A stretch of DNA of 64,000 nucleotides from Gossypium raimondii (lineage: Eukaryota > Streptophyta > Magnoliopsida > Malvales > Malvaceae): the NCBI RefSeq assembly GCF_025698545.1, contig NC_068566.1:4013362-4077361 (forward strand), written 5' to 3'. The translations under genes and the position numbers were made by a program. Positions 49,749 to 62,100 of this stretch are shown piece after piece (the first letter of the stretch is position 1; each line of letters starts with the position of its first letter). The notes under the pieces were generated by a model. The model saw only the letters and a program-made list of their open reading frames with translations, made no database searches and had not been told where the DNA came from.

Positions 49749-50702
49749 GTATCATCTTGTTTCCTTTGTCTTTTAATTTCTGGGTTTGCTTTCTTATTTA
49801 CTGTTTGAGATTTTATTTGCTCTAAAACTCTTTTTTTTTTTTTGGGTGTCCTGTTTCAGTGTTCTCTTCAATTTCCTATGTAAACTCAAGATTAAATTCT
49901 GGGTTTTGTTTTTTACACTGGATTGTTTGATTTTTTTGAGTACTTTTATTTTTATTTATTTGGAATTTGGGATGTTAATTAAGAACCTGATTTGATTAAT
50001 TTAGTTAATCAAAGCATTTTACTTTAGATCCAAGTGGTTGCAAAATGCGGTAAGTGATAAACAGAATAATCTATGCATTATGTTTGTTCATTCTATGCTT
50101 TGGATTTTTCATACAAATTTAGATTATTGTAGAGTAATTGAAATGATTTTGCAGCAATGTTTTGTGTTAGCTTATACAATGAGTATACTGTTCTCAGTTG
50201 AACATTCTGTTGACTAAGAAATAAAAATGTCCCTTTCATTTACAAGAGCAACAGAACTTGTATGTAACGTCAAAGACGCTAGGTGCCGAACCGGCCGGTT
50301 TCAGTTACTATCAGTTTACATAGTCTGAAAAGGACTAGTGATTTATGCTGCATGCTTATAGGGGCTATACCCTTTAATTTTTGGAACTGTAGGTTGGGAT
50401 GTGTGTTAGTCGAAATTTGTCAATATTGAAGAAAATGATGGATTCGTTTGTATTTAGAACTTAGGCTATTGTCTCCGAGTGGACACTGCAAGCTGTTAAA
50501 AATTGAAAATTTAACCTAGAGCTCGTGTTTGAATCTTTGGGATGGAGGAGCGAGGTTTATGTGATGGGAGATGGTCCATACTTGCCATTACTAGGGAGTC
50601 AAGTTCCTTTGCTTTGTCTTGCTACTGCTGTTACGATGTTGTTTAAACAAGTTTCTTCCTTTGCGAGCTAGTATGCTAATTCGGTTCATCATTGTTATGC
50701 AG
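49749..50702 (+). other. Likely 5'-UTR intron of the ARM/TPR gene
   Basis: Donor CAAG|GTATCA at 49749 and acceptor TTATGCAG ending at 50702 bound 954 bases of T-rich, intron-like sequence just upstream of the coding start. Long first introns in the 5' UTR are common in plants. It needs transcript evidence. Confidence 0.6.
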
Positions 50703-50773
50703 TGTCGAGGCTTTTCGATATTAACTCCCATGTGGTGATGCTATAAGAATCTTATGCTGGTAATAATCTGAAC

Positions 50774-52895
50774 ATGGATAAGGCATCTCCAGATTGTCCG
50801 TACCCCGGGTGCTTTTTCTGTGTCATGAAGGAAGGAAACCCGAGCAAGCGCAGAGCCAGTATTCTGAAATTCTTTCGAGATCTTCCTTCACAAGATGATG
50901 ATGGTCAAGTTCTTCCTATCAGTGGCCTTTGGAATACTGCTATGGCACATCCTAATGACCCTGAATTCATCGAGTTAGGGATTTTTGAGTGTATGTCTGC
51001 TCTAATATGGAAGGGTCTCAAGAACCGCCGCTGGCTTTCTCATGACCAAAATATATACATTCCTTATTATGCAGCACATATTATTGGATCCTACACCATG
51101 AACATGGAAGAGTTTGCGGAAAGTGCAGTGCATGCTGGTGTAATTCCTCCCTTAGTTGAGCTTTTGAGAGGGAGGTTGACTTGGGTTGAACAAAGAGTGG
51201 CAGTGCGAGCTTTAGGACACTTGGCTACATATACGAGCACTTTTCCTTCTGTAGCAAGTCACGGAGAAATTCTTGAGGTCGCCATTCAGCTAGCAATGAG
51301 TTCACTGGAAATAGTTTACTCTCACTTCTATCAGTATGTTGATAGAAGGTTAAGTTATCACTGCGATCTGCTTACTCGTGGCATGGGTGGTGTTGAAATG
51401 GAGTCAAGAAAAGCTGAAGAATGGGCTAGTCAGCTTCAATGTTGGTCCCTTCAACTCATTAATTGCTTCGCATTCAAACCTGAGTTTCTTCCCACCATAT
51501 GCAAACCTGAATTTCTTGTAAAACTACCGGGAATGTGGGGTGGACTTGTTAATGAAAACTCACCTGCTGGTATTGGTTTGTTAAGAACCATCTGTCATCA
51601 TAAGATTGGTAGGGGATCTGTTGCCAGCTGTCCTGGCATTATCGAAGCGTTGGTTAATATTGCTTGCTCGTCTGATGATTGGCAGTATATGGCAATTGAT
51701 TGTCTTCTTTGGTTGCTTCAAGATCCAAGCACATGTCATAAGGTATCTTATTATTGTTGAGAATAATTTAATATAAATTGGTACCCCTTCCTGAACTATA
51801 CAAGCTTCTTCCGAAGCATACGATGTACTTTTTGCCTTTTGTTTGGTATGGTGTTCTCCGTATAAGTTATCTTCATTTGTTACACAGGTGATCGATAAGG
51901 CAGTACCTGCTCTTGTAGACCTTGCAGAGATTACGACTCTTGGTGATCACAAAAAGCTTGGAGATACCATTGTTAATGTTCTTCAGGAATGTCTTCAATC
52001 CCAAGGGACGGGACGGAGCTCTGTCAGCAACCGGACAAAAGAGCTAATTGAAGAACTATTGAGTTCAAGGCAGAGATTGAAGTGGGAAAAGAATATACCA
52101 AAGGAGGATCTCCACATTAAACAGGCTGCTGCTTTAGTGGTCAAGCTTGAAGGAAACTCTCTTTTCTCATCAGGCAATATAGCTGGAGCTGCATCGAAGT
52201 ACTCAGAAGCATTATCGTTATGTCCGATGAGATCCAAGAAAGAGCGAGTTGTTCTCTACAGTAATCGAGCTCAGTGTCATCTTTTATTGCAGCAACCCTT
52301 GGCTGCCATAAGTGATGCTACACGTGCATTATGTCTTCATAACCCATTGAACTGTCATGCCAAAAGCCTATGGAGAAGAGCTCAGGCTTATGACATGCTT
52401 GGTTTAGCTAAAGAGAGTTTGCTAGATGCCATTCTCTTCATAAATGAATGCTCGCAATCAAACGACCCCGATCTCTCGTTGAGGCAAAATAAGGTTCCTG
52501 ATTATGCGGAACGATTAGTCAAGAAGCAGATGCGTGCAGCTTGGTTATTTAGAGAGGCAGCTATCAAACTCGGGGGTGTGCACTGTGAGGGTGATGCAGG
52601 TGACATGTATGGCCAAGATACCGATGACTCCGAGTGGGAAACAGCTAGCGAAAGTGATATAGGAAATGATGGAAGGGATGAAATGGGTGATGAGGACGAC
52701 GATGATAGTGAATGGAAGAATGAAGATGAAAGGAAAGCTAAATTCAAGAAACCCTCAATGAAAGGTAAAAAATTAACATCTTAACGCTTTTGTTGTTTTT
52801 GGCTATCAATCCCGAACATCATATTGGTTCCTCGACTTTTTTTTACAGACATAAAGCATGGATTCAACGTACAACTCACCGAAGATGAACCGTGA
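50774..52895 (+). CDS. ARM-repeat/TPR protein with acidic tail
   Basis: Three coding exons, 50774-51742, 51888-52764 and 52849-52895, give 630 residues with consistent phases. The N terminus has a cysteine cluster C8-x4-C13-x2-C16 (CPYPGCFFC). Residues ~85-345 are armadillo-like helices (SAVHAGVIPPLVELLRG, VRALGHLAT, GIIEALVNIACSS, WLLQDPSTCHK, VPALVDLAEI). Residues ~398-512 are three TPRs (AALVVKLEGNSLFSSG, YSNRAQCHLLLQQPLAAISD, WRRAQAYDMLGLAKESLLDA). The tail is strongly acidic (DDSEWETASESD, DEDDDDSEWKNEDE) and ends HGFNVQLTEDEP. Reading past the second donor would give a false end at 52784; the spliced end is preferred because both the phase and a clean TTTACAG acceptor fit. Arabidopsis has an annotated ARM/TPR-like homologue (At5g43120 as I recall). 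TPRs plus an acidic end suggest a chaperone-linked scaffold; this is inference. Confidence 0.9.
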
Positions 52896-53369
52896 ACTGT
52901 TGAAGGACCAACAGCATTGATGTAGACAGTGTAGCGAACCAAAGCAACCGTGATATATGTTTCGGATTTATTATTTCGTGTTGCAGAGCTATAGCCTAGT
53001 CACGTTTAGAAGTTGGTGTCACATCTAGCTCAGTGACGAAGCAAGTTAGAGGTGGTGAAGCTTTGGTTTTGGTCATTTTCATTTAGAGATAAAAGAACTT
53101 TGTTTTGCAAGCATTTCTTATTTGTTTTTTTTTTCTTATTTCCTATTGATTTTGGTAATGTTAATTTCAACTGTAGAAAGCGAGAGTTTGGAGTGTAGAG
53201 AACCATTTTGTTTGCAGGGTGTGATGAAGCTTTTGTGAGAAATCTTATGCTCCTTTTGTATATAAAAACCCTTGAAGGGGGGTTTTTGACATTGAACTAT
53301 CATCATATATTTGAATCATAGTTTGCCTTTTTATGATAATTCTTGGAATCGTAGTACGTGAGTTTAAGT
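52896..53369. other. 3' UTR and flank of the ARM/TPR gene
   Basis: Moderate-GC 3' UTR-like sequence to about 53250, then AT-rich flank. No other gene is seen. Confidence 0.5.
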
Positions 53370-53652
53370 AAGGGTGTAATCGAGTTGAGCTGAGTTCGAA
53401 TATTGTCAAGTTCGAATTCGATTCTAAATTCAAAACTCTATATTTAGTTCGGATTCGATCGAACATTTATTTTTAAGTTTGAGCTTAGCTCGAGATATAA
53501 TCAAGCCTGGTTATTAATTCTCATGTTAAAGCTTGAGCTCGAGCTTGATTAAAAGCTCGAATCTATAATTAATTAATCGAGTTCAAGCTTTTTTCAACTC
53601 GAACTTGAATAACTTGTAACACTAAAATCTTATTTACACTCATGTCCTGTAA
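53370..53652. mobile_element. MITE-like element rich in GAGCTCGAGC-type words
   Basis: Begins TAAGGGTGTAATCGAGTTG and has an inverted-type right side (CAACTCGAACTTGAATAAC). AGTTTAAG before the start and AGTTTAAA after 53652 agree at 7 of 8 positions, a possible hAT-type duplication. Its interior is shared with the element at 57411-57868 (TTTTTAAGTTTGAGCTTAGC / TTTTTAAGCTCGACTTC). Ends are uncertain. Confidence 0.4.
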
Positions 53653-55425
53653 GTTTAAATGATTGACCTGTATTTTGTAGGGTTTGGGCACAGAGATTTG
53701 TATTCTTGGTTTTTAAGAAAATTTAGCTTTTATTTTTTTTTTCATAATTGAAAAACACGTTGATAAATTGAAAAAAAAATATTTTTAATAATAAAAATAT
53801 GTTTGGTAACTATTTTTCTATAAAAAGAACATGATAAATAATGTTAAGGTAATATGTGAAGAATGAAATTGAGTGGTAGTCGGTAGTGTCTATTGTAGGT
53901 TGTCACTAAGGTAATTTAATGAAAAAAATGTTTAGATCTATTAATGTGTTGTTACTTAGAAGATATTATGGTCGATCTATGAAAATCAATCTTTGATTTT
54001 TGAAGATTGAATTGGATATGAGCGAATCAATTAAATATTTGGAATGTGAAGATTCAGTTGAGATTGCCTTGTCGGTTTTGGAAAGCATATCTTCGATCAA
54101 ATATGATTTGAATGTTAATGTTGTAATAGCTATTTCAAGGAGTTACTTTATATTCACTTAGACTTTACGTTAGCAAGCCGAGATTGATATATGTTTAGAA
54201 GGCTTGTCTAGGTTTTTGCATGAGAGATTATTGGGAGCACTTGAATTTATTAATTGAGGAACTGATTTGTGAGTAACTGCAAGCTGAATTGTAAACATGG
54301 AGTGTTTATTGCCGAAGTTCTCAATGAGAGAATTTGGAGGTAAGTTCTAGTATTTAGGTACAAATGTGAAATCTCTATACTTGGGAGTGATAGAATGTGA
54401 TTTACTTGTTCTATTGTGAATAAAAGATAATGAAATTACTAACTGAGCTAGGATTCATAGACGTAAGGAAATCGAATTGCGTAAATAAATCTTTTGTGTT
54501 TTTTATTTTTGTTTGCACAATTTTCCGTAGTACTAAATTGTAGTTGTCACTATAAATTACAGTCAAGCCCTTCCACTACCTATTTCCATTAAGCAAACAA
54601 CAATTGTAGGTAGCAACAAATAAAATAAAAAATTCTACTTTACATGGATTCAAACTAGAAAAACAAATTTGATATTTAAAATTATTGAAATTTTTTTCTG
54701 TGTTTATACGAGTTAAAATTAGGGTATATTGTTTTAGTCAAGATAAATGAAAATAACTTTTTTTCTAATTTTCACATATTTTCGTTTTATTTTTCAAAAT
54801 CATTTTTGTAATTTTCAACTAAAATTACAAAAAACCCTTGAAAATAACATTTGTTTCTTAAAATTAAACGGTAGGAGTGAAGTTAGAAATTTTTTGGGTG
54901 ACAATTTTAGTTATATATTTTTATGAGAGCTAAAATACAATTTCACCATTTTAATAGTTTATATCTTTATAATTTTAAAAGATTAAATCAAAATTTTATC
55001 ATTTTAGAGGTTAAAATACAATTTTAATATATACTAACTTAAAAGTTCATAAAATTTTAAAATATTAAAATTGAAAACTGAAAATTTTCATGTTAAGGAG
55101 TTAAGTTCTCTGCAAACCCCTAACGTGGCCCTATTAAACGAAATTTAATATTTCGAAAAATTATTATATAATTTATTTTTATGATGCGAATTTCAGCTTT
55201 CCAGGTTTGTACAAATATAAAGATTCAAATCATATTTAAAATAAAATAAAAATTCTTTTAGACAAAATCATGAGAATTTCCGAATCTAATCTATAAAATA
55301 AAAAGCTTAATATGACATATAAGCCGTATGCTAAACCAAAAACGTGTATATTACAGTTAGATTCCAAAAACATGAAACAAGAAAGAAAATAACGACAATG
55401 GCAACAACTATGAATATTTTTTTTA
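53653..55425. other. AT-rich spacer, nothing recognised
   Basis: AT-rich, with moderately richer sequence at 53930-54480 that shows no open frame or family signature I can recognise. Confidence 0.4.
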
Positions 55426-56476
55426 GGGTAAACCATTAAAATAGTCACTTTTGTTTATATCATGTTACATTTTAGTCATTTATGTTTGAAATGTTACGTT
55501 TTAATTACTTATGTTATCGTTTTGTTACGAAACGATCACTCTGCCATTAAAATCTGTTACCTCCCAAACGACAGTTCGACGTGATAGTTAAAATGGGTTT
55601 TAGATGTCAACGTGGATGTTTAACCAAGTAAAGTAATTGATCTTTCTAAATTAATTAAAGGAAAATGCTACTTTGGTTTTCTGAAATAATCAAAACCAAT
55701 GCATCGGATTAATCCTTGAACTGCAAAAAAATAACTCTTGGTCTCCTTTTTCTTTTAGTTTTCGTTTCCATTTTGATTTAAAAAAACCATCCATTTTCTT
55801 AGCCATCTTTGTTGATTGGAAACAGTAAAAACCAAATTGAGCGTTCCATCAACCGGTTAGATTTTCTTTTTTTCAAAATGAAAGAACAAAGGGTCGATTC
55901 AATAGAGGGTCCAGGCATGGGTTACAATAAGTAATGGGGGGTTTTTTTTTTTTCTTTACTTGAATTTTGGGTTCAGATATTATGAGTTTTTTTTTTTGCA
56001 AAAAGGTGGTCCATCTTTTTATGTTTTTTTTTTCTGTATATGCGACAAACAAAAAGGACATGCTCCATATTGATTTATTTGTGTGGGCAATCACCATAGC
56101 AAGTAGGTATAGAGGTTGGTGCATCCATTTCTTCTTCTTCTCTGTTGTTTTACTCTTCTCTTCTCTGATGGTAACAAAAAAATTCAACTGTTGTTTCTTT
56201 TTAAACAGAAGAAAATTGGATTTTAGGGTAAAATTTTGTATTCTATTTTCATTAAAAAAATTAAAATTTTTCATCCCAGTTGGACATCCACGTGGATATT
56301 TAAAACCCATTTTAATTGTCACACTGGACTGCTATTTGGGAGGTAACATATCTTAATGGCAGAGTGACCATTTCATAACAAAACGATAACATAAATGGCT
56401 AAAACGTAACTTTTCAAACATAAGTAACTAAAATATAACCTGAGACAAACAAAAGTAACTACTTTAATAGTTTATC
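55426..56476. mobile_element. MULE-like element with ~195-bp terminal inverted repeats
   Basis: The left arm (55426 to about 55622, AGGGTAAACCATTAAAATAG..) and the right arm (about 56280-56476, ..ACTACTTTAATAGTTTATC) are inverted copies over nearly 200 bases, including TGGGAGGTAACA-type, AACGATAACATAA and CCACGTGGATATTTAAA words. Runs of eight T flank both sides and could be the target duplication. The ~660-bp interior has short open frames on both strands but no transposase motif, so it is non-autonomous. The ends resemble those of the element at 29004-29745. Confidence 0.75.
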
Positions 56477-57410
56477 TTTTTTTTATAAAACTACACATAG
56501 AAATTATATTAAATATAAAATCAATAAAAGAAATTAAAAATATAAAAATATTAAATTTTATAAATGATATAACATTAAATTCATCAACATGGGATTCCAA
56601 TTGCTACGGTTTTGGTTTTTTGTTGAACATTTTCCGAGGTTTTGGAATTTTATTTTTAAATTTTATTATTCAGTAAGACAAAAATTATGGGCAAAATATA
56701 GAATAAATAATACATAAGAGATTTTGGACAATCTTTTAATTATGGTTCATGCGAACAACAAGATTAATGTTTCATATATACGGAAAATGACGGTCCATAC
56801 TATGATTTTAATTTGTATGATATTAACTTTGAAATAATCACATTTAATGATTCTGCTGGCTTTTTTTAATTTTAATTTTTTAAATGTTATACTTTATGTG
56901 ATAATGACAATTACGATGATTAGAAAATTATAATTATATTTATGGTGAAGCTAATGGTTTTGGTATAAATATTAAGGAAAAAATATTTCGATATCATCCA
57001 AGTTGAAGAATAAAATAGGAAAAAAATATTTTACAAATTAGGATAAATTTTAATTAATAATCAAACGTTAATTGAAAAAAATTAGACAAATGTTAATCGA
57101 GTTGATTGTTAAAAGGTGTTAAATTGTGTGAAAAAAGTATTGAATTTATAACGTCTGCTTCTGGTTTTAGTCCTCCACTATCTTAAAATTTGAATTTAAT
57201 CCTTTTAATTTGGTAAAATTTAATCCTTTACTTTTTATAATATTATTAATAAATCTAAACCGATACATTGTCCGCTACTGCTGTTGTAGAAACAATGACT
57301 TGATTTTTTGATATTTTTACAATTATAATGGCATGAATGAATGATTTTTTCACAGTTAACAGTGTTATTAATTTGATTTATTAATAATAAAGGATCAAAG
57401 CCAATGAGGC
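56477..57410. other. AT-rich spacer, nothing recognised
   Basis: Very AT-rich, non-coding, with no defined element. Confidence 0.4.
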
Positions 57411-57868
57411 TATGGGTGCAATTGAGCCGAGCTGAGTTTGATTGCCGGCAAGCTTAAGTTTGAGCTCAATTTGCAATTCAAAACTTGATACTTAGCTCGA
57501 GCTTAATTGAACATCTATTTTTAAGCTCGACTTCAATTTGGTTAAGCTTGTTTATCAATTTTCATACTTACACACGAACTCGAGCTAGACTAAGGGTGTA
57601 AGTATTTAAGCTTGAACTAGAATCAATAATTAAGTTTAGGGTCAATAATATAAATTAAGGGCAATAATGTAATTTAATAGTATAAGTGTTTAAAGCATAT
57701 ATTAAAAATGAAAAACTCGATAAGACTCTCAAGCCGTTTAAGTCGAGTATTACTAAGCTCAAATTCGACTCAATTAATAACTTGAGTTGCTTGAGCTCAG
57801 GTCAATAGTTACAGAATCGAGTTTGAGTTTTTTTTTTCAATTCAAATTCAAACTCATTTACACCTCTA
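57411..57868. mobile_element. MITE-like element related to that at 53370
   Basis: The left end TATGGGTGCAATTGAG and the inverted right end TAGAGGTGTAAATGAG agree at 12 of 16 positions and resemble hAT-type ends seen elsewhere in the window. Interior words such as TTAGCTCGAGCTTAATTG are shared with 53370-53652. The flanking octamers do not match, so the duplication is lost or the ends are slightly off. Confidence 0.45.
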
Positions 57869-58075
57869 GTTGACACTTTAGAATCTTGATGTTCTAAGTT
57901 TGAGTATCAAATTTTAAATTTAGGTATAATAAAGGGACTCAAACAAGAATTAAACCAATTCATAATAAGGAATTGGATTATATAAAAAAGAAATCAGTTT
58001 TTTTTTAAACATTAAAAAAAAAGGAATTCCACGTTCGATGGAAATTTGAATTTGGAATAAATAAAAAAAACACCA

Positions 58076-58083
58076 TATAAATA
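58076..58083 (+). promoter_or_regulatory. Candidate TATA box of the ABCD1 gene
   Basis: TATAAATA about 1.1 kb before the start codon. A spliced 5' UTR would be needed, and CTGTGCAG ending at 59167 is a good acceptor 16 bases before the start codon. Several ATGs lie between, so this promoter is tentative. Confidence 0.35.
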
Positions 58084-59183
58084 ACTTGCGCCAAGCTAAA
58101 ATCATGATTTCGATCATTTGTGAGGCTTTCTTCACCAGCATTCAATTCTCCCAGTTAAAAAACTTGAAAACTCGAGATGAATTTTGTTATGAATATCTGA
58201 AGGAAAAAAAATGGTGGAAATTTCAGTTACAGAGTAATGGAGAGAGGTTGCAAAGATTAATGGAGTTTCTAGTTTTGTTGTTTTGATGCGTTGCCGTTTA
58301 AGAACTTTCTGCCTCTGCTCAAGTATGCTAAAAAGCACTTTCTAGTTTGAATTTTTTTTAGACTTTCTCAATGGATTTCAGTGTTCTCAAGGTGCTAGAA
58401 TTATTATATTGCTTGAGTTGCAAGGCGCAAATCACAATATGTATATATATGTATGTGTGATTGTGTATGTCTATCTAGTTTACCTTATAAAACATGCAGT
58501 TTTGTTTTGTTGTTCAATATGCATCATTCATTATGGTCCTATTATATATGATCTTTTATATGGTAGTTGTCACTGCTTTCTTTTCCCTTTAAGTTTATGC
58601 AAAATACTCCTTTTTAGTTTTTGATATGCTGACGTTGCTTAGTTGATTTATTAAACAGATGTGCCTGGTTAGTTGGTGAGCAGCAATATTACAAGGCATA
58701 TTCACTGCTTAGAAGCTTTCACGCTAAGACAAATTGAAGTATGCGCTCTTGCCAACATATCTTGTCGATGGAGTGCGGTTAACACTATTGGCTTTTGAAT
58801 TGGAATCGTGAGAGCTCGGTTTGGAGAATCTTCTTATGTTTCTTATAACGTGAATTTGTTACATTGGTCTTTCCTTCTACAGAGCAATGAGCATTAGTTT
58901 AGCTACTGATTGCATGTTATCTTTCCCTCGTTCTTTGTATCCTATTGGTCGTCATGTATAACAAATCATATCATAGGTGTTTAGATACCATCTTACTTAA
59001 AAATAGAGATTTTATTTGCATTTCTAGTGTAGAATTTTTTCTTAAGCATAGGAAGTAATTAGTGCTATGTTCCCCTCTTTCTTTAATCATTATAATCTGG
59101 CAATTGTTGTTAATGCATTCCAGATTCTTCCCTCCTAACTTGGTAGCTAATCTTTGATACTGTGCAGGGGTCCACCTTCAGCA

Positions 59184-62100
59184 ATGCCATCTCTTCAACT
59201 GTTGCAGTTAACCGAGCATGGCCAAAATCTTCTGGCCTCTAGGAGGTATTGATGTATTTTATTGGTGATAATAAATTCGTATACCAATAATAGTGGTTAA
59301 TATATTAACTGTTGCAGTTAATAGAGGTTTCTATTGATAAATCAAGTAGAGCCATTTTGTAAGCCTCCCTTCACTTGAATAATGAGCAGCACAACTGAAG
59401 GGAGTGGCCCTATGGATAAACAGCTCTATGCTTTGCACAGATTAGAATCTTTAAAATGTTTAAAGAATGATGCAACACATGATCCTTTCATGAAAGCTTT
59501 CTTGCATTGTAGGTTTAGTTCATGAATACCCTGGCATGTTTTCTACACTCGCTCTGCATGCATCAACTGCAATTTTGGGAGCAATATTATCAAGACATCC
59601 ACTCTAAAAGAGTTTTTCCCTAATGCACAAGGCTCCCAACTTATGAAGATTTATCATGCGCAGCATCCCCCCTCTGGTTACACGGGCAACGTTACTGTTG
59701 CTACTGAGGCTCTCCCTCGAACGGCATCCATTCTATCTATCAGGAAAACCTTGAAAGTTGCTCCTTTGATTATTATAAAAGTATTTTAAAATTTCATAAG
59801 GAGAGCAATGTAGAGAAAGAAAATCATGATGTTTTTTTAATTTACTTCAGACAAGCAGAGAGGACATTGAGACACTCATTGTTCTGTGGAGTGAGTGAAT
59901 CCATATAAAACTGGTTTTGAGTAATGCCTTTGTGATCAGGTTGTTCATAACTAACCTTGGGGCTTTTCCACCCTTGGTTAAGCCAGTCCTGTTTTGTCTT
60001 CCTATAGTTGTACTAAATGACAGTATAAAAGATTGGACCTTTTAGATAAAATACCATCTTATCAATCATCTTTCTTCTAAGTTTTGGTACTCTTCAACAT
60101 AATTGCAGTTTTTTATCTCTGTTACCACACTATCAAGGTAAATATGTTATATGACAAGATACCATTCTTCACCCCACTGATCCAGTGGGCCTCCGTTGGA
60201 TGTCCATGCTATGACTTATAATACTCTTATTGTATTACAATTCTTCATTCCACTGTCCAGTGTTTTATTACTTTTATGGTTTTACAGGAAGACACTACTG
60301 CTTGGTTCTGGTATTGTGGCTGCTGGTGGAGCTGTTGCTTATTTACAATCACGGTTTAGTAGTAAAAAGCCTGATTCACCTGGTCATTACAATGGGACCC
60401 GAGATAAAAGAGAAAATTCAGATAAGGTCCTTAAAAAGAATAATAATGTAAATAGAACTAGAAAAAAGAAAGGTGGATTAAATTCCCTTCAGGTTTTAGT
60501 AGCATTTCTTTTATCCAAGATGGGCAAAGTTGGTGCAAGAGATCTTTTGGCTTTGGTGGGCACTGTGGTAAGCCTTTCTATTTGTGTTGCAACATACTGT
60601 GGTTTAATACTGTGTTTGATTCCCGAGTTTTTGTTATCTTTTATCTTTTATTAGTTTCACATCAAACTTTTTAACTGCAATTGCAAACATTATTAAGAAA
60701 ATAGACCAGATTAAAAAAAGGTTGGAGATTATTTGAGGTTTACCCTTCAAAAACGGGGCTGTATAGTTTTTCCCTGATGTTGAATCTTTGGGGTAGAGGT
60801 GCTGCTTGACCTGGTGCTAAGTGGCATATAACAGAAGGCTTTGGTTCAAATCCACTTTTATGCTAGACAATGATAATTTGTTACGACAATAAAACATCAG
60901 CCAACGGCTTTACTGATATTGTAATGATTTTTTAGGATCTTTTGATCTAGAATAGGAAAAATACAAGAAACTAAGGTCAGTTACCATGGTCTAGTTGCTT
61001 GATTTCTTCCTTCAGTTCTTTTTGTATTTAGTTAGTGTATTTGGTGATATAAGAAACATGAGAAGGAACTGGGTATCTATCTGCTTTTGTTATACATGCA
61101 CCTGTGCAGAGAGGTATATAAACACCTGTGATTTTAGCTTGCACTTCTCATGTCAAATACATCAAATATAACAACTAGGATAGAGAAAACTTAAAAATGG
61201 TGAATGGAAATGTAATTCCCTTCCAAGGGGATGTGTCATAGGAGACTTTTGTAGCTTGAACTATAGGGGATTTTCTGTTCTTGTTAAGAAAAGCATCTAT
61301 CTTATACTTTTTGCAGGTGCTGAGAACGGCTTTGAGCAATAGATTAGCAAAAGTTCAGGGATTTCTATTCCGTACTGTTTTTCTCCAGAATGTACCATCA
61401 TTCTTCCGGCTAATCTCTGAAAATATTCTTTTGAGCTTTCTTCTGTCAACCATTCATTCTACTTCAAAGTACATAACTGGTATCCTAAGTCTGAGGTTCA
61501 GGAAAATACTGACGAAACTCATCCATGCACATTACTTTGAGGTAGTTGTCTGCTTTTGCTATTGGAGTAATCTATATATACTATATTTTTCTAATTTCTG
61601 TCCTATGTTATGCTCATTTTTAATCTGGTTAGATCAGGTATCCTTTCATAATTCATGAACCATACTCTGTTATTCAAATTTTCTCCTGCATGTGAACTTA
61701 TCTTCTTTGCACATCTTTATCAGTGGCAGGAGGAATACATGTTTGTTGTTTTGTATTTAGTTGTCTAATATTCTTCATATCTGAGTTGGTTTTTTCTAAT
61801 GTGCATGGTACCTTTAACCAAAGCATTGTGGGACTAATGTCAAAATCTAGCCTAGGTTTCTGATAATTAACTTCAGAATCATATAAAATTCTTTTTTACT
61901 GGAAAAGTTCCTACTCAAGTTGTTGTAACATGGCTGACATCTGAAGGGGTAATGCCACTGAGTAAATTTCCTATGGGTGGCGAAAGTTCTACAACTTCTA
62001 TTCTACAATCTAGAGATCAGATGCCTTTTTCCCATCTTTGAGGATGATGTTACTTTACTATTGTTTGTTCCCTTGTGCAGGAAGCACATATCTATTGGAT

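Noticed and set aside
52765..52784. C-terminal end GKKLTS for the ARM/TPR protein
   Set aside because: These codons begin at a good splice donor. The following exon at 52849 fits the phase and gives a conserved-looking end.
60196..60654. A 152-residue open frame starting MDVHAMTYN in the ABCD1 region
   Set aside because: Its first ~30 codons and its last ~29 are intron read-through. Only 60288-60567 matches ABCD1 and has proper splice borders.
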